From positions 1,674,001 to 1,738,000 of the forward strand of contig NZ_AP022600.1 of the NCBI RefSeq assembly GCF_010725885.1: a stretch of DNA of 64,000 nt, in the 5' to 3' direction. The notes below the pieces were generated by a model. It searched no databases and was not told the origin of the DNA. It saw only the letters and a program-made list of their open reading frames with translations. A program made the position numbers and the translations under genes. Shown piece after piece: positions 16,026-24,668 of the stretch (positions are counted from its first letter, which is position 1; each line of letters opens with the position of its first letter). The stretch is from Mycolicibacterium tokaiense. GTDB taxonomy: Bacteria; Actinomycetota; Actinomycetes; Mycobacteriales; Mycobacteriaceae.

Positions 16026-18431
16026 CTATCCCCCGTGCGCCATATTGGTGAACCGCGAGAAATGCAGTTGGTGCGCAACGGTAATCGTCTTCGTCGGACC
16101 GTTACGGTGCTTACCCAGAATGATGTCGGCTTCACCGCCGCGCGGGTCGTCTCGGTCGAAGGCGTCGGGCCGGTGCAGCAGGATCACCATGTCGGCGTCC
16201 TGCTCCAGCGATCCTGACTCACGGAGGTCGGAGACCTGGGGACGCTTGTCCGTGCGCTGCTCGGGGCCACGGTTGAGCTGACTGATCGCGATCACCGGAA
16301 CTTCGAGCTCCTTGGCCATCAGTTTCAGGTTTCGGGAGAACTCCGAGACCTCCTGCTGCCGCGACTCGATCTTCTTGCCCGAACTCATCAGCTGCAGGTA
16401 GTCCACGACGATCAGCCGCAGGTCCGCTTTCTGGTGCAGGCGCCGGGCTTTCGCGCGGATCTCCATCATCGTGAGGTTCGGCGAGTCGTCGATGTAGAGC
16501 GGCGCCTCGCTGATCTCGCTCATCCGCCGGGCCAGCCGGGTCCAGTCGTCGTCGGTCATCCGCCCGGAGCGCATGTCGCCCAGCTTGATCTTGGCCTCGG
16601 CCGAGAGCAGGCGCATGACGATCTCGGACTTGCTCATTTCCAGCGAGAAGATGACGCTGGCCATCCGGTGCTTGATGGAGCAGGACCGCATGAAATCCAG
16701 CCCAAGAGTCGAATTGTGGGTGGGCACCATCGACTCGCCCGCAAGGTACATGTGCGACTCGTTGCTGACCTCGACACAGCGCACCGGGACGGACTCGATG
16801 CGCCGGACGTCGCAGATGAATCGGCTACCGGAACGCACCTCGCTTGCGGAGGCACGTCGTTCTTTGTGCAGCAGAGCTTTTCGCGGTAGGCCGAACACCG
16901 TGTCGTCGGTGGCAAACGTCAGCGTGTAGGCGGTCGACGAGGTTTCACGTCGACCGTGGACCCGCTTGGTGCTGACGTGGACCCGGTATCCCAGGCTCAC
17001 CACCAGTTCCCGTACATCCATTGCCAACCGCTGGTCGGTGACCGAGAACTGCACGCTGCCACCGGCCGTGACCGTTCCGTCGGTATCGAGCAGACCCGCC
17101 AGCAGCCGGCGCCGCTGCGCCTCAGACCCCCGCAGGTAGGCGACCGGGATGTGATTGTTGCCGAGAACCCCTACCGTGCGCAGGCGGGCCTGCAACGCAG
17201 CCTGGGCAGACCGGCTTACCTCGATGCCCTCGGCCTCGATCTGCATGATGATTTCGGGATCGGCGCAGGTGAGTTGCGCAGCGGCAGTGGTGCCGTCGCC
17301 CAACCACGCGCCCAGCGTGTACGGCGGCACCAGGAGGTCCTGTGCCGGCAGCCGAATCGCCTTGGTATTGGTCACCGAGTGGTTGAGACGCCGATCCGCG
17401 GTGGCGCAGCGCACCGTCCGCGCGATCTCCTCGGTGGTGCGTACCGCGGCGAGGGTGCGCTGGTTGCGAGAGCGGTTGTAGCCCGCAGCGGCGGCCTGGG
17501 CCGACTTGCGCGAGGCGCGGGTATCGGTCAGCCACTGGTGCTCACCGTCGGCGACGATCACGGTGCCGTCGGAGAACTCGACCTCATAGCAGGGTCGACC
17601 GAGCATGACCTCGGTCGCGGCCACCACCCGGGTCGGAAGGCCGTCCGGGCCCACCAACTCGTCACCCACGGCGACCTCACCCATGGTGGTCCAGCCGGTC
17701 GGCGTCGGCAACGGTGTATCGAGGGCCAGCGCCTTGCCCACACCAGGCCTGGCCGCCACGATGCACATCTGCCCGGCGTGCAGGCCGTTGGTGACCTCAT
17801 CGAGCTCGGTGAACCCGGTGGGCACACCGCGGGCGAGGCCGCCGTTGGAGGCGATGGCGTCGATCTCGTCCATGGTGGGCTGGAGCAGATGCTCCAAGGC
17901 CACGAAGTCGTCGGAGGACCGGCGCTCCACCACCTCGTAGATTTCCGCCTGGGCCCGGTCCACGACGTCGGCCACGTCGGCGCCCTCGGCACCGGCATAG
18001 CCGTACTGCACCACCCGGGTCCCGGCCTCCACCAGACGTCGCAGCAGCGCCTTCTCGGCCACGATGTCGGCGTAGTAGCCGGCGTTGGCCGCGGTGGGCA
18101 CCGTGGAAATCAGGGTGTGGATGTAGGGGGCCCCACCGATACGTTTGAGCAGCCCGCGGCGATCCAGCTCGGCGGCCACCGTGACCGGGTCAGCCGGCTC
18201 GCCGCGGCCATACAGGTCCAGGATCGCGTCGTAGACGTTCTGGTGCGCCGGGCGGTAGAAGTCGTTGGGCCGGAGTCGTTCGAGCACATCGGCGATGGCG
18301 TCCTTGCTCAGCAGCATCCCACCGAGCACGGACTGCTCAGCCGCCATGTCCTGCGGAGGCTGACGACCGAAGTCTTCACTTGGTGGGGGTGCATCGCGTT
18401 CGGAGTGCCCGAGATCATCCACAACGGCCAT
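16026..18431 (-). CDS. dnaB: Replicative DNA helicase DnaB (intein-containing precursor)
   Basis: 801 aa precursor from the ATG at 18431 (MAVVDDLG), preceded by a GGAGG box. The N-terminal DnaB domain covers about residues 28-130 (AAEQSVLGGMLLSKDAI). The RecA-like helicase domain begins near 200 (GVPTGFTELDEVTNGLHAGQ). The Walker A loop ARPGVGK is interrupted after Lys233 by a 340-residue intein and continues with STLGLDFM. The remaining motifs are intact: LIVVDYLQLM (Walker B), ISQLNRGPE, SDLRESGSLEQDADMVI and HRNGPT. The spliced helicase would be 461 aa. It unwinds DNA at the replication fork as a hexamer loaded at oriC. Splicing is essential because the ATP-binding loop exists only in the spliced product. 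Preceded by a long upstream region with DnaA-box-like 9-mers. Confidence 0.97.
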   Translation of the reverse strand: MAVVDDLGHSERDAPPPSEDFGRQPPQDMAAEQSVLGGMLLSKDAIADVLERLRPNDFYRPAHQNVYDAILDLYGRGEPADPVTVAAELDRRGLLKRIGGAPYIHTLISTVPTAANAGYYADIVAEKALLRRLVEAGTRVVQYGYAGAEGADVADVVDRAQAEIYEVVERRSSDDFVALEHLLQPTMDEIDAIASNGGLARGVPTGFTELDEVTNGLHAGQMCIVAARPGVGKALALDTPLPTPTGWTTMGEVAVGDELVGPDGLPTRVVAATEVMLGRPCYEVEFSDGTVIVADGEHQWLTDTRASRKSAQAAAAGYNRSRNQRTLAAVRTTEEIARTVRCATADRRLNHSVTNTKAIRLPAQDLLVPPYTLGAWLGDGTTAAAQLTCADPEIIMQIEAEGIEVSRSAQAALQARLRTVGVLGNNHIPVAYLRGSEAQRRRLLAGLLDTDGTVTAGGSVQFSVTDQRLAMDVRELVVSLGYRVHVSTKRVHGRRETSSTAYTLTFATDDTVFGLPRKALLHKERRASASEVRSGSRFICDVRRIESVPVRCVEVSNESHMYLAGESMVPTHNSTLGLDFMRSCSIKHRMASVIFSLEMSKSEIVMRLLSAEAKIKLGDMRSGRMTDDDWTRLARRMSEISEAPLYIDDSPNLTMMEIRAKARRLHQKADLRLIVVDYLQLMSSGKKIESRQQEVSEFSRNLKLMAKELEVPVIAISQLNRGPEQRTDKRPQVSDLRESGSLEQDADMVILLHRPDAFDRDDPRGGEADIILGKHRNGPTKTITVAHQLHFSRFTNMAHGG
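16713..17732 (-). mobile_element. Class 3 intein with LAGLIDADG homing endonuclease in DnaB
   Basis: Residues Ala234 to Asn573 of the precursor. Residue 1 is Ala (ALALDTPLPTPTGW), so the usual Cys/Ser nucleophile is missing. Trp300 in block B (GEHQWLT), Cys552 in block F (VRCVEVSNESHMYLAG) and Thr571 before the terminal His-Asn form the W-C-T triplet described for class 3 inteins such as the mycobacteriophage Bethlehem DnaB intein. The +1 residue is Ser574. The endonuclease has two dodecapeptide motifs, TLGAWLGDG (about 372-380) and LLAGLLDTDG (about 443-452), both with an acidic residue, so it may be active. Insertion is in the P-loop between GVGK and ST. Confidence 0.93.
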
Positions 18432-18852
18432 ACCGCGCTCCCGCCTCCTCCCAGACGTTCTCGAACTCACGTTCGATTCCATGGTTCCGCAGATTAGGTC
18501 AAGGCTCCGACAAAACCCGGCCCCGCGATGCGCCCGCATGACGCTAGACGGTTGCTGGAGCCTGGTCCAATGGCGGTTGTTGATAGACCTGTGGACGGTG
18601 TGTGGATAGACGTGGACAACGATGTTGAGGGGTTGGGGAGAACCTGTGGAGAACGCGCGAGTTTTTCCCGGTTGTTGCAGATAAACGCACCATAGAACGG
18701 GCGCGGCGCTGTGGATGGAAAACTTCACGGCGTGTCGGCGCCGGTTGCGGTTCCGGGCGTGTTGTATTGCGTGCGCCTGAGGCCCGGGTTAACAGCACGT
18801 TATGTTCGCTGCCGAAGCGGCAACATGATCAGTTCGCCACAAAGACAGCGAA
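18432..18852. other. Long intergenic region upstream of dnaB
   Basis: About 420 bases between the dnaB start and the terminator of the rpsF-rplI operon, both on the minus strand. No coding frame is credible. It is less GC-rich than its surroundings and holds the DnaA-box-like cluster listed separately. The dnaB promoter must lie here. Confidence 0.6.
18590..18718. promoter_or_regulatory. Cluster of DnaA-box-like 9-mers upstream of dnaB
   Basis: Against the consensus TGTGGACAA (reverse of TTGTCCACA) five 9-mers in the same orientation occur within 130 bp: TGTGGACGG at 18590 (7/9), TGTGGATAG at 18601 (7/9), CGTGGACAA at 18611 (8/9), TGTGGAGAA at 18645 (8/9), TGTGGATGG at 18710 (6/9). None is a perfect box. 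The density suggests DnaA-dependent control of dnaB or a DnaA-titrating site; this is inference. Confidence 0.45.
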
Positions 18853-18887
18853 GCCCCGGTGCAAGCTGGTATGGCTCGCACCGGGGC
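18853..18887 (-). terminator. Terminator of the rpsF-ssb-rpsR-rplI operon
   Basis: GCCCCGGTGC (18853-18862) and GCACCGGGGC (18878-18887) form a perfect 10-bp stem with a 15-nt loop, 26 nt after the rplI stop on the minus strand. No strong U-tract follows, which is normal for mycobacterial terminators. Confidence 0.75.
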
Positions 18888-18912
18888 GGATGACGCTGAG
18901 ACGGTCAGCGGG

Positions 18913-19371
18913 TCAGCTGGCGGCAACCACGTCGAGCGACGCGGTGGCCGTGACGTCGCTGTGCAACCGCACCTCGACGCTGTGCGCACCCGTGGCCTTG
19001 ATGTGGGCCTTGGGCAGGTGCACGGTCCGCTTCTCCAGGGCCGGTCCACCGGCCTTCTTGATGGCGGACACGATGTCGGCCTGGGTGACCGAACCGAAGA
19101 GCTTGCCCGAGGCACCGGCGGTCTTGACGGTGAGCTGGACGGTGCCCAGCGCCTCGATGGCGGTCTTCAATTCCTTGGCGTGGTCCAGGTCGCGGACGGC
19201 CTTGGTGTCGCGGGCCCGACGGATGTCGTCGGCCTGACGCTGCGCGCCCCGGGTGGCCACGATGGCCAGCCCGCGCGGCAGCAGGTAGTTGCGGCCGTAG
19301 CCGTCCTTGACCTCAACGGTGTCGCCGGCGGTACCCAGGTGGTCCACCTCTGCGGTGAGAATGAGTTTCAT
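18913..19371 (-). CDS. rplI: 50S ribosomal protein bL9
   Basis: 152 aa, normal length for mycobacterial L9. [20 protein letters not shown] and [19 protein letters not shown] are the N-terminal rRNA-binding domain signature. A long central helix follows ([10 protein letters not shown]), then the C-terminal domain with [20 protein letters not shown]. It binds 23S rRNA at the base of the L1 stalk. Last gene of the rpsF-ssb-rpsR-rplI operon, 15 nt after rpsR, and followed by a strong hairpin. Confidence 0.98.
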   Translation of the reverse strand: MKLILTAEVDHLGTAGDTVEVKDGYGRNYLLPRGLAIVATRGAQRQADDIRRARDTKAVRDLDHAKELKTAIEALGTVQLTVKTAGASGKLFGSVTQADIVSAIKKAGGPALEKRTVHLPKAHIKATGAHSVEVRLHSDVTATASLDVVAAS

Positions 19372-19386
19372 GATCCTGGTTCCCCT

Positions 19387-19647
19387 TTAGCGCGTGGCCG
19401 ACCCGAAGGGCAGCAGCGCCACCTCGCGGGCATTCTTGACGGCCACCGCGACGTCGCGCTGGTGCTGGACGCAGTTGCCGGTGACCCGGCGGGCACGGAT
19501 CTTGCCGCGCTCGCTGATGTAGGTACGCAGCAGGTTGGTGTCCTTGTAGTCGATGTTCGCCCCGCCCTTCTTGGAGCAGAACACGCACTTGCGGGTCTTG
19601 ACCGGCTTCTCAGGCGCCGGCCGCCTCTTGTTGCTGGACTTAGCCAT
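19387..19647 (-). CDS. rpsR: 30S ribosomal protein bS18, zinc-binding (C+) form
   Basis: 86 aa. [12 protein letters not shown] with a CxxC pair and a further Cys in [13 protein letters not shown] marks the C+ (zinc-coordinating) paralogue, equivalent to RpsR1 of M. tuberculosis, as opposed to the cysteine-free form induced under zinc limitation. [19 protein letters not shown] is the conserved core that pairs with bS6 on the 30S platform. It lies between ssb and rplI in the standard operon order. Confidence 0.97.
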   Translation of the reverse strand: MAKSSNKRRPAPEKPVKTRKCVFCSKKGGANIDYKDTNLLRTYISERGKIRARRVTGNCVQHQRDVAVAVKNAREVALLPFGSATR

Positions 19648-19690
19648 AGTGTTTCTCTTTCAGATTCAAACTTTGTGTTGAGTTCTGGAC

Positions 19691-20203
19691 TCAGAAGGGA
19701 GGCTCGTCGTCGGCCCCACCGAAGGAACCCGACGCGGGGGCGCTGCCCCACGGGTCCTCGGCCGGAGCGGACGAGGCCGCCGGACGGGAGCTCCCGCCGC
19801 CGCCACCACCGAAGCCACCGCCGCCGCCACCGCCGGAACGGCTGGCCTTGTTGACCTTGGCCGTGGCGTAGCGCAGCGAGGGCCCGATCTCTTCGACCTC
19901 GACCTCGACCACGGTGCGCTTCTCACCCTCGCGGGTTTCGAACGAGCGCTGCTTGAGCCGGCCGGTCACGATGACACGCGACCCCCGGGTCAGGCTCTCG
20001 GCAACATTCTCGGCGGCTTCCCGCCAGATGTTGCAGCGCAGGAACAGTGCCTCTCCGTCCTTCCACTCACCGCTCTGACGGTCGTAGATGCGGGGAGTCG
20101 ACGCCACCGTGAAATTGGCGACGGCAGCACCCGACGGGGTGAAGCGCAGTTCCGGGTCGGCGGTCAGATTTCCGACGACTGTGATCGTGGTGTCACCAGC
20201 CAC
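19691..20203 (-). CDS. ssb: Single-stranded DNA-binding protein
   Basis: 170 aa. The OB fold occupies about residues 1-115 ([58 protein letters not shown]). A Gly-rich linker ([14 protein letters not shown]) leads to the acidic tip ADDEPPF, the conserved hook for RecO, RecG, primase and other partners. Tetramer protecting ssDNA during replication and repair. It lies between rpsF and rpsR, about 98 nt after rpsF, so an internal promoter for DNA-damage control is possible though none stands out. Confidence 0.97.
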   Translation of the reverse strand: MAGDTTITVVGNLTADPELRFTPSGAAVANFTVASTPRIYDRQSGEWKDGEALFLRCNIWREAAENVAESLTRGSRVIVTGRLKQRSFETREGEKRTVVEVEVEEIGPSLRYATAKVNKASRSGGGGGGGFGGGGGGSSRPAASSAPAEDPWGSAPASGSFGGADDEPPF

Positions 20204-20301
20204 TGGTGTCCTCCAGGTCCCTTGGATCCAAGCTGGATCGATGTTCGCACAACGCGGTCGCAGGCCAACCTACGGCAGCGCTGTGACGCACACGTTCCTT
20301 A

Positions 20302-20592
20302 TCAGTGCTTATCTGTGCGCATCACCTTGGTGCGGAGCACCGACTCGTTCAGGCTGAGCTGACGGTCGAGCTCGGACACCGTGGCGGGCTCTGCCTTCAC
20401 GTCGACGACGGCGTAGATGCCTTCGGCGTGCTTGGCGATCTCGTAGGCCAGGCGACGCCGGCCCCAGATATCCACCTTGTCGACCGATCCACCGTCTTTG
20501 CGGATGACGTTGAGGAACGTCTCCAGCGACGGAGCAACAGTGCGCTCGTCGAGTGTGGGGTCGAGGATGACCATGATTTCGTATGGACGCAT
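20302..20592 (-). CDS. rpsF: 30S ribosomal protein bS6
   Basis: 96 aa from the ATG at 20592 ([12 protein letters not shown]), preceded by a GGAGGTG box; the frame upstream is spurious. [20 protein letters not shown] and a C-terminal [12 protein letters not shown] complete the S6 fold. It forms a heterodimer with bS18 on the 30S platform and can repress its own operon by binding the mRNA leader. First gene of rpsF-ssb-rpsR-rplI. Confidence 0.97.
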   Translation of the reverse strand: MRPYEIMVILDPTLDERTVAPSLETFLNVIRKDGGSVDKVDIWGRRRLAYEIAKHAEGIYAVVDVKAEPATVSELDRQLSLNESVLRTKVMRTDKH

Positions 20593-20623
20593 GAGGAACC
20601 CATCACCTCCTATGGTCGTTGCG

Positions 20624-20642
20624 GCCACGGCGTGTCCGTGGC
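20624..20642 (-). promoter_or_regulatory. Hairpin in the rpsF leader, candidate S6:S18 autoregulatory site
   Basis: GCCACGG and CCGTGGC form a perfect 7-bp stem with a 5-nt loop, about 30 nt upstream of the rpsF start. Autoregulatory hairpins bound by S6:S18 are known in rpsF leaders of many bacteria. Position fits; I could not verify the conserved bulge, so the assignment is tentative. Confidence 0.4.
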
Positions 20643-20672
20643 AGGAGGGTCGCCTGCGTCGGCAACCGGGCC

Positions 20673-20678
20673 AGGTTA
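20673..20678 (-). promoter_or_regulatory. Candidate -10 box for the rpsF operon
   Basis: TAACCT on the minus strand with TTCAGT 18 bp upstream. It would give a leader of roughly 75 nt carrying the hairpin above. The -35 match is weak. Confidence 0.35.
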
Positions 20679-20713
20679 CAGGAAAACACCTGGTGAACTG
20701 AAATCGCCGCAGT

Positions 20714-22105
20714 TCAGCTCTGCAGCTCGACCGGCAGTCCGGCCGGCGGCATGTTCTGGAACGCGACCGGGCGGACGAACCGCAGCGCAGCGGCGGTGCC
20801 CACCGCGGTGGCGCTGGGGACGGTGGCGGCGGGCCAGGGTCCGCCGTGCTGCTGGGCGTCGGTGACCGCCACCTCGGTGGGCCACTGATTCCAGATCACC
20901 CGGCCCGCCCGCTCGGCGAACAGATCGAGCGCAACCGCCGCCTGCGCGTCGATCTCCGCACCGCCCTGGACGGTGGCCGCCCAGATGCCCTCGAACAGCT
21001 CGAGCACGCGGTGCGCCTCGGCCTGGTCGCTGTAGCCCACCAACAGCGCAGCGGGACCGAAGAATTCGGAGCCGATGATGCTGGGATCGGCCAGCACCTG
21101 CCCAGCGGTGGTGGCGAGGACCCGGGCGCCGGGCGCGCTCTTGGCCGCCGGGCCGATGATGGCCAACTCAACCCCCGGGTGATGCGCCGCGGCGTCGGCA
21201 GTGGCCGCAAACCCGTCACCCACACCACGGCCCAGCGGCGGCCCGATCTCCGGGATATCAAGCCGCGCAAGAAAATCCCGCAGGTCAGGCACCAGTACCA
21301 CCCCGGGATGGGTACGAAAGCGCCCGGCGTCGACGGTGAAGGCGTCGACGAACTCCTTGGCGATGATGTCGGCGCGCTCCCGCCACCCCGCGTGGGTCAC
21401 CAGGACGGGATTGGTACTGCCCAGCTGCCCGTAGAACGGGATGGGGTCCGGCCGTGACATCGCCAGATCGAAGAGTGTGCGTCCGCTGACCCTCGACCCG
21501 GTGAATGCCGCGGCCCGGATCCGGGCATCCTGCAACGCCGCCGCGCCGTCCCGGCGACCCTCGATCAGTCCGAACAACCCTGTAGGGGCGTCGATGCCGG
21601 CCAACCTCTCAGCAACGACCCGGGCGATTGCCCGCGAAACGTCCGGATGCCCGTGGTGCGCTTTGACCACCACGGGGCAGCCTGCGGCGAGCGCGCTGAC
21701 GGTGTCGCTGCCCGCCACCGAGAGCGCAAACGGGAAGTGGCCCGCGGCGAACACCAGGACCGGGCCCACTGCGACGTACCCGCGCCGCAGATCCGGTCGG
21801 GGGCCCAGCGGCCAGTCCGGGTCCTCGTGGTCGACGCGGACGTCGAACAGCGTGCGGGCGAGCAACCGCTTGGCAAACAGGCGGGCCTGAAATGCGCTGC
21901 GGCGCAGTTCGATTCGAAGCCGGGTGATGGGGAGCCTGGTCTCGTGAGCGGCCATCGCCACCAGGTACTCAGCGTTGGCGTCCAGACCGTCGGCAATGGC
22001 GTTGAGCCAAGCAGCCCTGGTCTTCGCGGGGGCGCGGCGGGCCGCCGGGGCCGCCGCAGCCGATGCGCGCAGCACCGCTTCGAGTTCGCCGTCGGTCCCG
22101 ACCAC
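20714..22105 (-). CDS. Aldehyde dehydrogenase family protein lacking catalytic residues
   Basis: 463 aa, related to NADP-dependent 2,5-dioxovalerate/ketoglutarate-semialdehyde dehydrogenases. The fold is intact: [73 protein letters not shown]. The three catalytic positions differ from the family. The Asn of the (A/S)NFPFAF segment is His123, the general-base Glu of the Y-x-E-L-G loop is Gln227 (YGQLGSTNP), and the nucleophile Cys of GQFCT is Arg264 (GRFRTHPG, codon CGT, one base from TGT). An NAD(P)-binding but dehydrogenase-dead protein is likely. The gene follows rpsF on the same strand, 120 nt upstream, with no evident partner. Confidence 0.85.
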   Translation of the reverse strand: MVGTDGELEAVLRASAAAAPAARRAPAKTRAAWLNAIADGLDANAEYLVAMAAHETRLPITRLRIELRRSAFQARLFAKRLLARTLFDVRVDHEDPDWPLGPRPDLRRGYVAVGPVLVFAAGHFPFALSVAGSDTVSALAAGCPVVVKAHHGHPDVSRAIARVVAERLAGIDAPTGLFGLIEGRRDGAAALQDARIRAAAFTGSRVSGRTLFDLAMSRPDPIPFYGQLGSTNPVLVTHAGWRERADIIAKEFVDAFTVDAGRFRTHPGVVLVPDLRDFLARLDIPEIGPPLGRGVGDGFAATADAAAHHPGVELAIIGPAAKSAPGARVLATTAGQVLADPSIIGSEFFGPAALLVGYSDQAEAHRVLELFEGIWAATVQGGAEIDAQAAVALDLFAERAGRVIWNQWPTEVAVTDAQQHGGPWPAATVPSATAVGTAAALRFVRPVAFQNMPPAGLPVELQS

Positions 22106-22243
22106 AGTCTTCGTCTCCTCAGGCGCTCACCGTGCTAGCAGATGTTAGCGCCACCATCGCCGCTCGCACAATCGCAACACCCTGCACAGGTAGCTCTGAC
22201 AGGACCATTCCGCGATGCGGCGTCACCCCAGCAATCGCTACCG

Positions 22244-23020
22244 TCACCGGTCCGGGTCGAAGCTCACCTGGCTGCGCCCCGTCACCGGATTGGGTGCCAC
22301 GGCGGCGGTGACGTCATAGACCCGGGCGAGCAGGTCCGGAGCCAAAACCACCTCGGGCGGACCGGATGCCACCACCCGGCCCTGCTGGAGCACGTACACC
22401 ACATCGCAGTAGTGCGCGGCGAGGTTCAGATCGTGCAGCGCCACCACAGCGGTGACCCCCAGGCGCCGCGGCAACGCCAGTGCGTCGAATTGGTGGCGGA
22501 TATCGAGATGGTTGGTCGGCTCGTCGAGCACGAGCAACCTCGGCTGCTGGGCCAGAGCCCGCGCGATCAGCACCCGCTGGCGCTCCCCGCCCGACATCAG
22601 GGCAAACGGCTGCCAACGCAGGTGCCCCGCCCCGACCAGTCCCAGTGCCTCGGCCACCAGACGGTCATCGGTGGCATCGTCACGCTGAAAGACCCTCTTG
22701 AACGGAGCACGTCCCATGGCCACCACATCGTTGGCCCGCAGATCAAAATCGCCTGCACTGTCCTGCAGTACCGCCGCGACGCTGCGGGCGAACTGCCGAC
22801 TCGACAGAGCGGCCACGTCCACCCCGTCCAGGAACACCTGCCCGGCCGACGGCGCCAGGATCCGGACCAGCGCCCGCAGCAGGGTGGACTTGCCGCACCC
22901 GTTGGGACCCACGATGCCCACCATCGCGCCCGGGTCTGCCACCACCGACACGTCGTCGACCACCACCCGGCCGCCGAGCCGGACAGACACCCCACGGGCC
23001 TCGATGCGGGCCGCGGTCAC
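22244..23020 (-). CDS. ABC transporter ATP-binding protein, BtuD/FecE-like (corrinoid uptake)
   Basis: 258 aa from the GTG at 23020, which overlaps the permease stop (GTGA). Walker A GPNGCGKST, Q-loop AAVLQDSAGD, signature LMSGGERQRV, Walker B LLVLDEPTNHLD and the switch His (VVALHDLN) are present, so it should be an active ATPase of a type II importer. Fourth gene of a riboswitch-controlled operon: binding protein, FhuF-like protein, permease, ATPase. The cobalamin riboswitch makes B12 or another corrinoid the likely substrate; iron-siderophore transport is the alternative suggested by sequence family alone. Confidence 0.9.
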   Translation of the reverse strand: MTAARIEARGVSVRLGGRVVVDDVSVVADPGAMVGIVGPNGCGKSTLLRALVRILAPSAGQVFLDGVDVAALSSRQFARSVAAVLQDSAGDFDLRANDVVAMGRAPFKRVFQRDDATDDRLVAEALGLVGAGHLRWQPFALMSGGERQRVLIARALAQQPRLLVLDEPTNHLDIRHQFDALALPRRLGVTAVVALHDLNLAAHYCDVVYVLQQGRVVASGPPEVVLAPDLLARVYDVTAAVAPNPVTGRSQVSFDPDR

Positions 23021-24033
23021 GCCGCCACCGCCCGGCGCGCGTCGCGCCGGATCAGCCACAGGAAGAACGGACCCCCGCACAGCGCCGTGAGGACACCCAC
23101 TGGAATCTCCTGCGGTGCGGCCAGAGTGCGGGCGGCCAGGTCGGCGAGCACCAGAAACGACGCGCCCGCCAGCGCGGTGGCAGGCAGCGCCCGGCGGTGG
23201 TCGCTGCCCACCACCAGGCGCATGGCGTGCGGCAGGATCAGCCCCACGAAGCCGATGGGACCGCTGACGGCCACCAGAGTTCCGGTGATCAGGGAGGTCA
23301 GGATGAACATTTGCACGCGAAACCTGTTGGTGTCCACGCCCATCGTGACGGCGGCCTCGTCGCCGGCCAACAGCACGTTGAGGGTGCGCGACTGTGCCAG
23401 GAGCACCGCCACGCCGGCGGTCACCGCGGCGGCCGGCAGCCACAGTGACCGCCAGTCCGCACCGCCGAGGCCGCCGAGCAGCCAGGTGAGCACCTGCCGG
23501 GCCTGGTCCCCGGTGCGGGCCAGGATGAGCATCAGGCTGGTGACCGCGGACAGGACGTAGGCCACCGCCACCCCGGCCAGGACGAGGCGGGTGGTGGTGA
23601 TGCGGCCACCGGCGCGCGACAGCAGGTACACCACCACCAGGGCTGCCAGGGAACCGAGAAAGGCGGCGACCGACGTGGACGCGGCACCGAAGACCATGGC
23701 GCCGGTGAGGATCACGGCCACTGCTCCGACGGACGCACCCGACGACACCCCCAGCAGATACGGGTCGGCCAGCGGATTTCGCACCAGCGCCTGCAACGCC
23801 ATGCCCACGACGCCCAGGCCCGCACCCACCACCGCGCCCAGGAGCACCCGGGGTGCACGGGCCTGCATCACGATGCTCTGGTACTGCGGCGCAACCGGCT
23901 GCTGCAGAAGGGCTTTGAGCACCTCTCCCGGCGGGACCGCAACCGAACCGACGGCCAATCCCGCCACCACCGAGCCGGCAAGCAGCGCAACCAGCACCAG
24001 GATCACCACGGCATACGGCGGATGACCTCTCAC
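23017..24033 (-). CDS. FecCD/BtuC-type ABC permease
   Basis: 338 aa, about ten transmembrane helices. LPRVLLGAVV-type entry (ARAPRVLLGAVVGAGLGVVG), ALVRNPLADPYLLGVSSGAS (the conserved N-P-L-A-x-P-x-x-L-G-x-S-x-G-A block) and GPIGFVGLILPHAMRLVVG with the coupling helix are all typical of the BtuCD/FhuB family. The GTG at 24033 overlaps the stop of the FhuF-like gene, and its own stop overlaps the ATPase start. Forms the membrane channel of the putative corrinoid importer. Confidence 0.92.
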   Translation of the reverse strand: MRGHPPYAVVILVLVALLAGSVVAGLAVGSVAVPPGEVLKALLQQPVAPQYQSIVMQARAPRVLLGAVVGAGLGVVGMALQALVRNPLADPYLLGVSSGASVGAVAVILTGAMVFGAASTSVAAFLGSLAALVVVYLLSRAGGRITTTRLVLAGVAVAYVLSAVTSLMLILARTGDQARQVLTWLLGGLGGADWRSLWLPAAAVTAGVAVLLAQSRTLNVLLAGDEAAVTMGVDTNRFRVQMFILTSLITGTLVAVSGPIGFVGLILPHAMRLVVGSDHRRALPATALAGASFLVLADLAARTLAAPQEIPVGVLTALCGGPFFLWLIRRDARRAVAA

Positions 24034-24668
24034 GCAGGCACTTTCGGCAGCGGACAGTCGCTACAGGTGCGTCCGGCAGCAGTCCGGTAGTACAGACAAC
24101 AGCTGCGGCGTTTCGGTGTCGCGATGGGGCCGGTGAGCCGACCCGCCAGCGGCGCTCGTTGCAACAGCAGGGCTGTCGCGGCGTACGAGGACCGGACCCG
24201 GCTGGCCGAACGGGTGGCCAGCACCAGCGCGGTGGCCGCATTGCCCCACAGCAGTCCGTCAGCCATCTTGACCGCTGATCGGAGCTCCCGGTGAAACGCC
24301 GCGAGCTGGATGTCGACGACGTTGTGAAACAACAACTCTGCCGTCTCCTCGGCGGTGGTGGCGGAGGTGCCTGACAGCGTGGTGAAGCCGACCGCCAGCC
24401 TGCCGTCGTGAACGCTGCCATAGCGCAGCGACCCCAGATCGAGCACCTGCCGGGCAATGGCCCATGTCCCCAGCGATACCGTCCACAGGCGTTCGGCGAA
24501 CTCATACTGCAGAGCCGAGGCGGCCACCCGGGTTTCGGTGGCGCCGAGCCGCGCCGCCGTGGCGCGCACCGCGGCATCCATGTCGAACGCGGGGATGGCG
24601 CCGCTGTCGTGGGTGGCGAAGTAGTCGCCGTAGCGGGCCGCCCGGGACAGGGCGGCGGCCAGGGTCAC
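24030..24668 (-). CDS. FhuF-like [2Fe-2S] reductase in a B12-regulated transport operon
   Basis: 212 aa. The C terminus has RRSCCLYYRTAAGRTCSDCP, giving C-C-x10-C-x2-C, the exact cluster motif of FhuF-type ferric-siderophore reductases that hold an unusual [2Fe-2S] centre. The N-terminal part (FAERLWTVSLGTWAIARQ) is the helical FhuF domain. Start GTG 24668 overlaps the binding-protein stop; its stop overlaps the permease. In siderophore systems this protein releases iron by reduction in the cytosol. Under a cobalamin riboswitch it could reduce an imported cob(III)alamin, or the operon could serve a siderophore-like corrinoid substrate. The role is inference. Confidence 0.82.
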   Translation of the reverse strand: MTLAAALSRAARYGDYFATHDSGAIPAFDMDAAVRATAARLGATETRVAASALQYEFAERLWTVSLGTWAIARQVLDLGSLRYGSVHDGRLAVGFTTLSGTSATTAEETAELLFHNVVDIQLAAFHRELRSAVKMADGLLWGNAATALVLATRSASRVRSSYAATALLLQRAPLAGRLTGPIATPKRRSCCLYYRTAAGRTCSDCPLPKVPA

